Source: Larix sibirica
Taxonomy: Eukaryota; Streptophyta; Pinopsida; Pinales; Pinaceae
Direction of reading: 5' to 3'
Assembly (NCBI GenBank): GCA_004151065.3
Contig: NWUY0300032002.1
Span: forward strand, 1 to 20,277
DNA length: 20,277 nt
In this document: positions 19,201 through 20,277 of the stretch, piece after piece
How the letters are laid out: every line of letters starts with the position of its first letter
Position numbering within the stretch: position 1 is the first letter of the stretch
The notes under the pieces: generated by a model
What the model was told of the DNA's origin: nothing
The model's input: the letters and a program-made list of their open reading frames with translations, nothing else
Databases searched by the model: none
Position numbers and translations under genes: made by a program

Positions 19201-20015
19201 TTAAAACTTTGAAAATGGCACACTAGCTCAAAACTCAACCTCACTATGAGTGATTTATTTCTTTATTTGGGTGGGCTTAACATCCCGAAACAAGATTATT
19301 GGATCACATCCGCTAGTTATGCGTGCTCACACTATGGAGGCGAACACACTGAATACAACATACATATGACATTAGGTAGTTTATGGGTGATCTAATGAGT
19401 AATGTCGAAACTAGACTAGCCGCCATTCGGAATAGGAGTACACCCCTATAAGGAGAATAAACCGAAACTAGACTTTCCAGTCATCTTGTAGAGTAGGGGT
19501 AACATACCTTCCATTGAAGATATTTTCCCCTTTGAGCTTGCATATACCAAGAAAATAGAGGTTTTCAAAACAATAATGAGATCTAAGATCTATCAAATCT
19601 ATGATTAGTTGGAAACCAAATCTAAACTATATTATCTTTTCTCTCGTGGTGAAATTAAAAAAGAACATACATAAATTTTAATTTATTTTAAAGAAATAAC
19701 CATCCAAATATTTATAATATAAAGATTCACAACAATACATATAAAACCAAATGATAGTGAAAATGCCAAGTAATTGTTTTAAGGCATTTAACCGGATTTA
19801 TGGCCTTGGAGGACTACAACACAATATAATGATATTTTAACTCTAATTTTTCATCTATGATGTGCAATTACCAAATTATAAAATAAACATGTAAGATCTA
19901 TTAAATCTAAAATAAACTTGTGAGATCTTAGATCTATACAATCCATCCATGAGATCTGTATGAATTCATTGATATGGAAATGAATGATTCATAGGTCCTA
20001 GGGTTATAAAACCTA
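19201..20015. other. No gene; probable internal or leader part of a minus-strand element
   Basis: AT-rich and without coding signal. CGAAACTAGACT occurs at 19406 and 19463, 57 bp apart. The near-palindromic GAGATCTAAGATCTAT near 19578 is echoed by GAGATCTTAGATCTAT near 19922. If the primer-binding-like site at 20016-20028 is real, this is the untranslated leader of an element reading leftward, but I find no Gag frame on the minus strand. Confidence 0.3.
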
Positions 20016-20028
20016 GGCTTTGATACCA
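20016..20028 (-). promoter_or_regulatory. Primer-binding-site-like sequence (initiator tRNA-Met type)
   Basis: The minus strand reads TGGTATCAAAGCC. The common plant LTR-element primer-binding site, complementary to the 3' end of initiator tRNA-Met, is TGGTATCAGAGCC, one base different. It lies directly inside the presumed LTR end, as expected for the start of reverse transcription. Confidence 0.55.
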
Positions 20029-20029
20029 A

Positions 20030-20277
20030 ATTTAAGGCCCTAATGGGCCTTAAGCACCCAATTATTTATAAAACAATTACTTCATATAATTAACTTAAAA
20101 TCGACTCATTCCTATGATAAATTTGTAGATCTAAAACAATAACTGAGATATCATATAACAATCAAATGAAATAAGGGGAAGACATACTTGAATTTGATGA
20201 GGGATGGAAATAATGTACCTCTAGAACTCCATAATTGATGAGCGAAAACAACGTGTGGGGGACGACTCTCCACCCAA
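20030..20277 (-). repeat. Partial LTR (3' part of a 5' LTR), runs off the window
   Basis: On the minus strand this sequence ends just before the primer-binding-site-like sequence, so it should be the end of a 5' LTR whose beginning lies beyond 20277. Its outer part (20177-20277) matches 4841-4968. The canonical CA end is not clear, so the border is approximate and the copy is probably old. Confidence 0.5.
20032..20053. repeat. Perfect 9-bp inverted repeat with 4-nt loop at the LTR end
   Basis: TTAAGGCCC, then TAAT, then GGGCCTTAA: all nine pairs match. It sits next to the presumed LTR end and the primer-binding-site-like sequence, so an RNA from the element would carry a stable hairpin near the start of reverse transcription. 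Confidence 0.7.

Overview
The window looks like nuclear DNA from a plant with a large, repeat-rich genome. The evidence is a plant-type LINE carrying a C-terminal RNase H domain, a decayed Gypsy-like gag/protease polyprotein, a Copia RNase H scrap, and the intron-containing remains of a plant guanylate-binding family gene. A gymnosperm, for example a conifer, fits best, but that is inference. I found no intact protein-coding gene, tRNA, rRNA or CRISPR array. Nearly everything recognisable is broken.

Layout. Bases 1-60 end a Copia RNase H. Bases 781-4696 hold plus-strand retroelement remains: poorly recognised upstream coding-like sequence, then a Gag domain, degenerate zinc knuckles, an aspartic protease and a second Gag-like domain. 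From about 4.7 to 6.3 kb there is non-coding, probably LTR-derived DNA; a segment at 4841-4968 recurs at the right edge of the window. Bases 6337-8583 are an irregular ~45-bp array running into three tandem copies of a ~680-700-bp unit. Bases 8654-9356 and 13369-13904 are two diverged copies of one sequence, and they bracket a 5'-truncated, frameshifted LINE (about 9359-13368) exactly at its ends. The LINE still shows endonuclease-to-RT linker, reverse transcriptase, zf-RVT and RNase H.

Bases 14770-17164 on the minus strand are five exons of a guanylate-binding protein pseudogene: the coiled-coil tail and C-terminus, without the GTPase domain. Most splice sites are still readable, but there are many stops and frameshifts. 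Bases 17660-18315 are a two-copy ~310-bp tandem repeat. The right end contains a minus-strand primer-binding-site-like sequence, a perfect hairpin and the start of an LTR that runs off the window.

No working multi-gene system is visible. The most informative structures are the LINE with its unusually long matching flanks, the GBP pseudogene, the Gag-protease-Gag order, and the tandem arrays.
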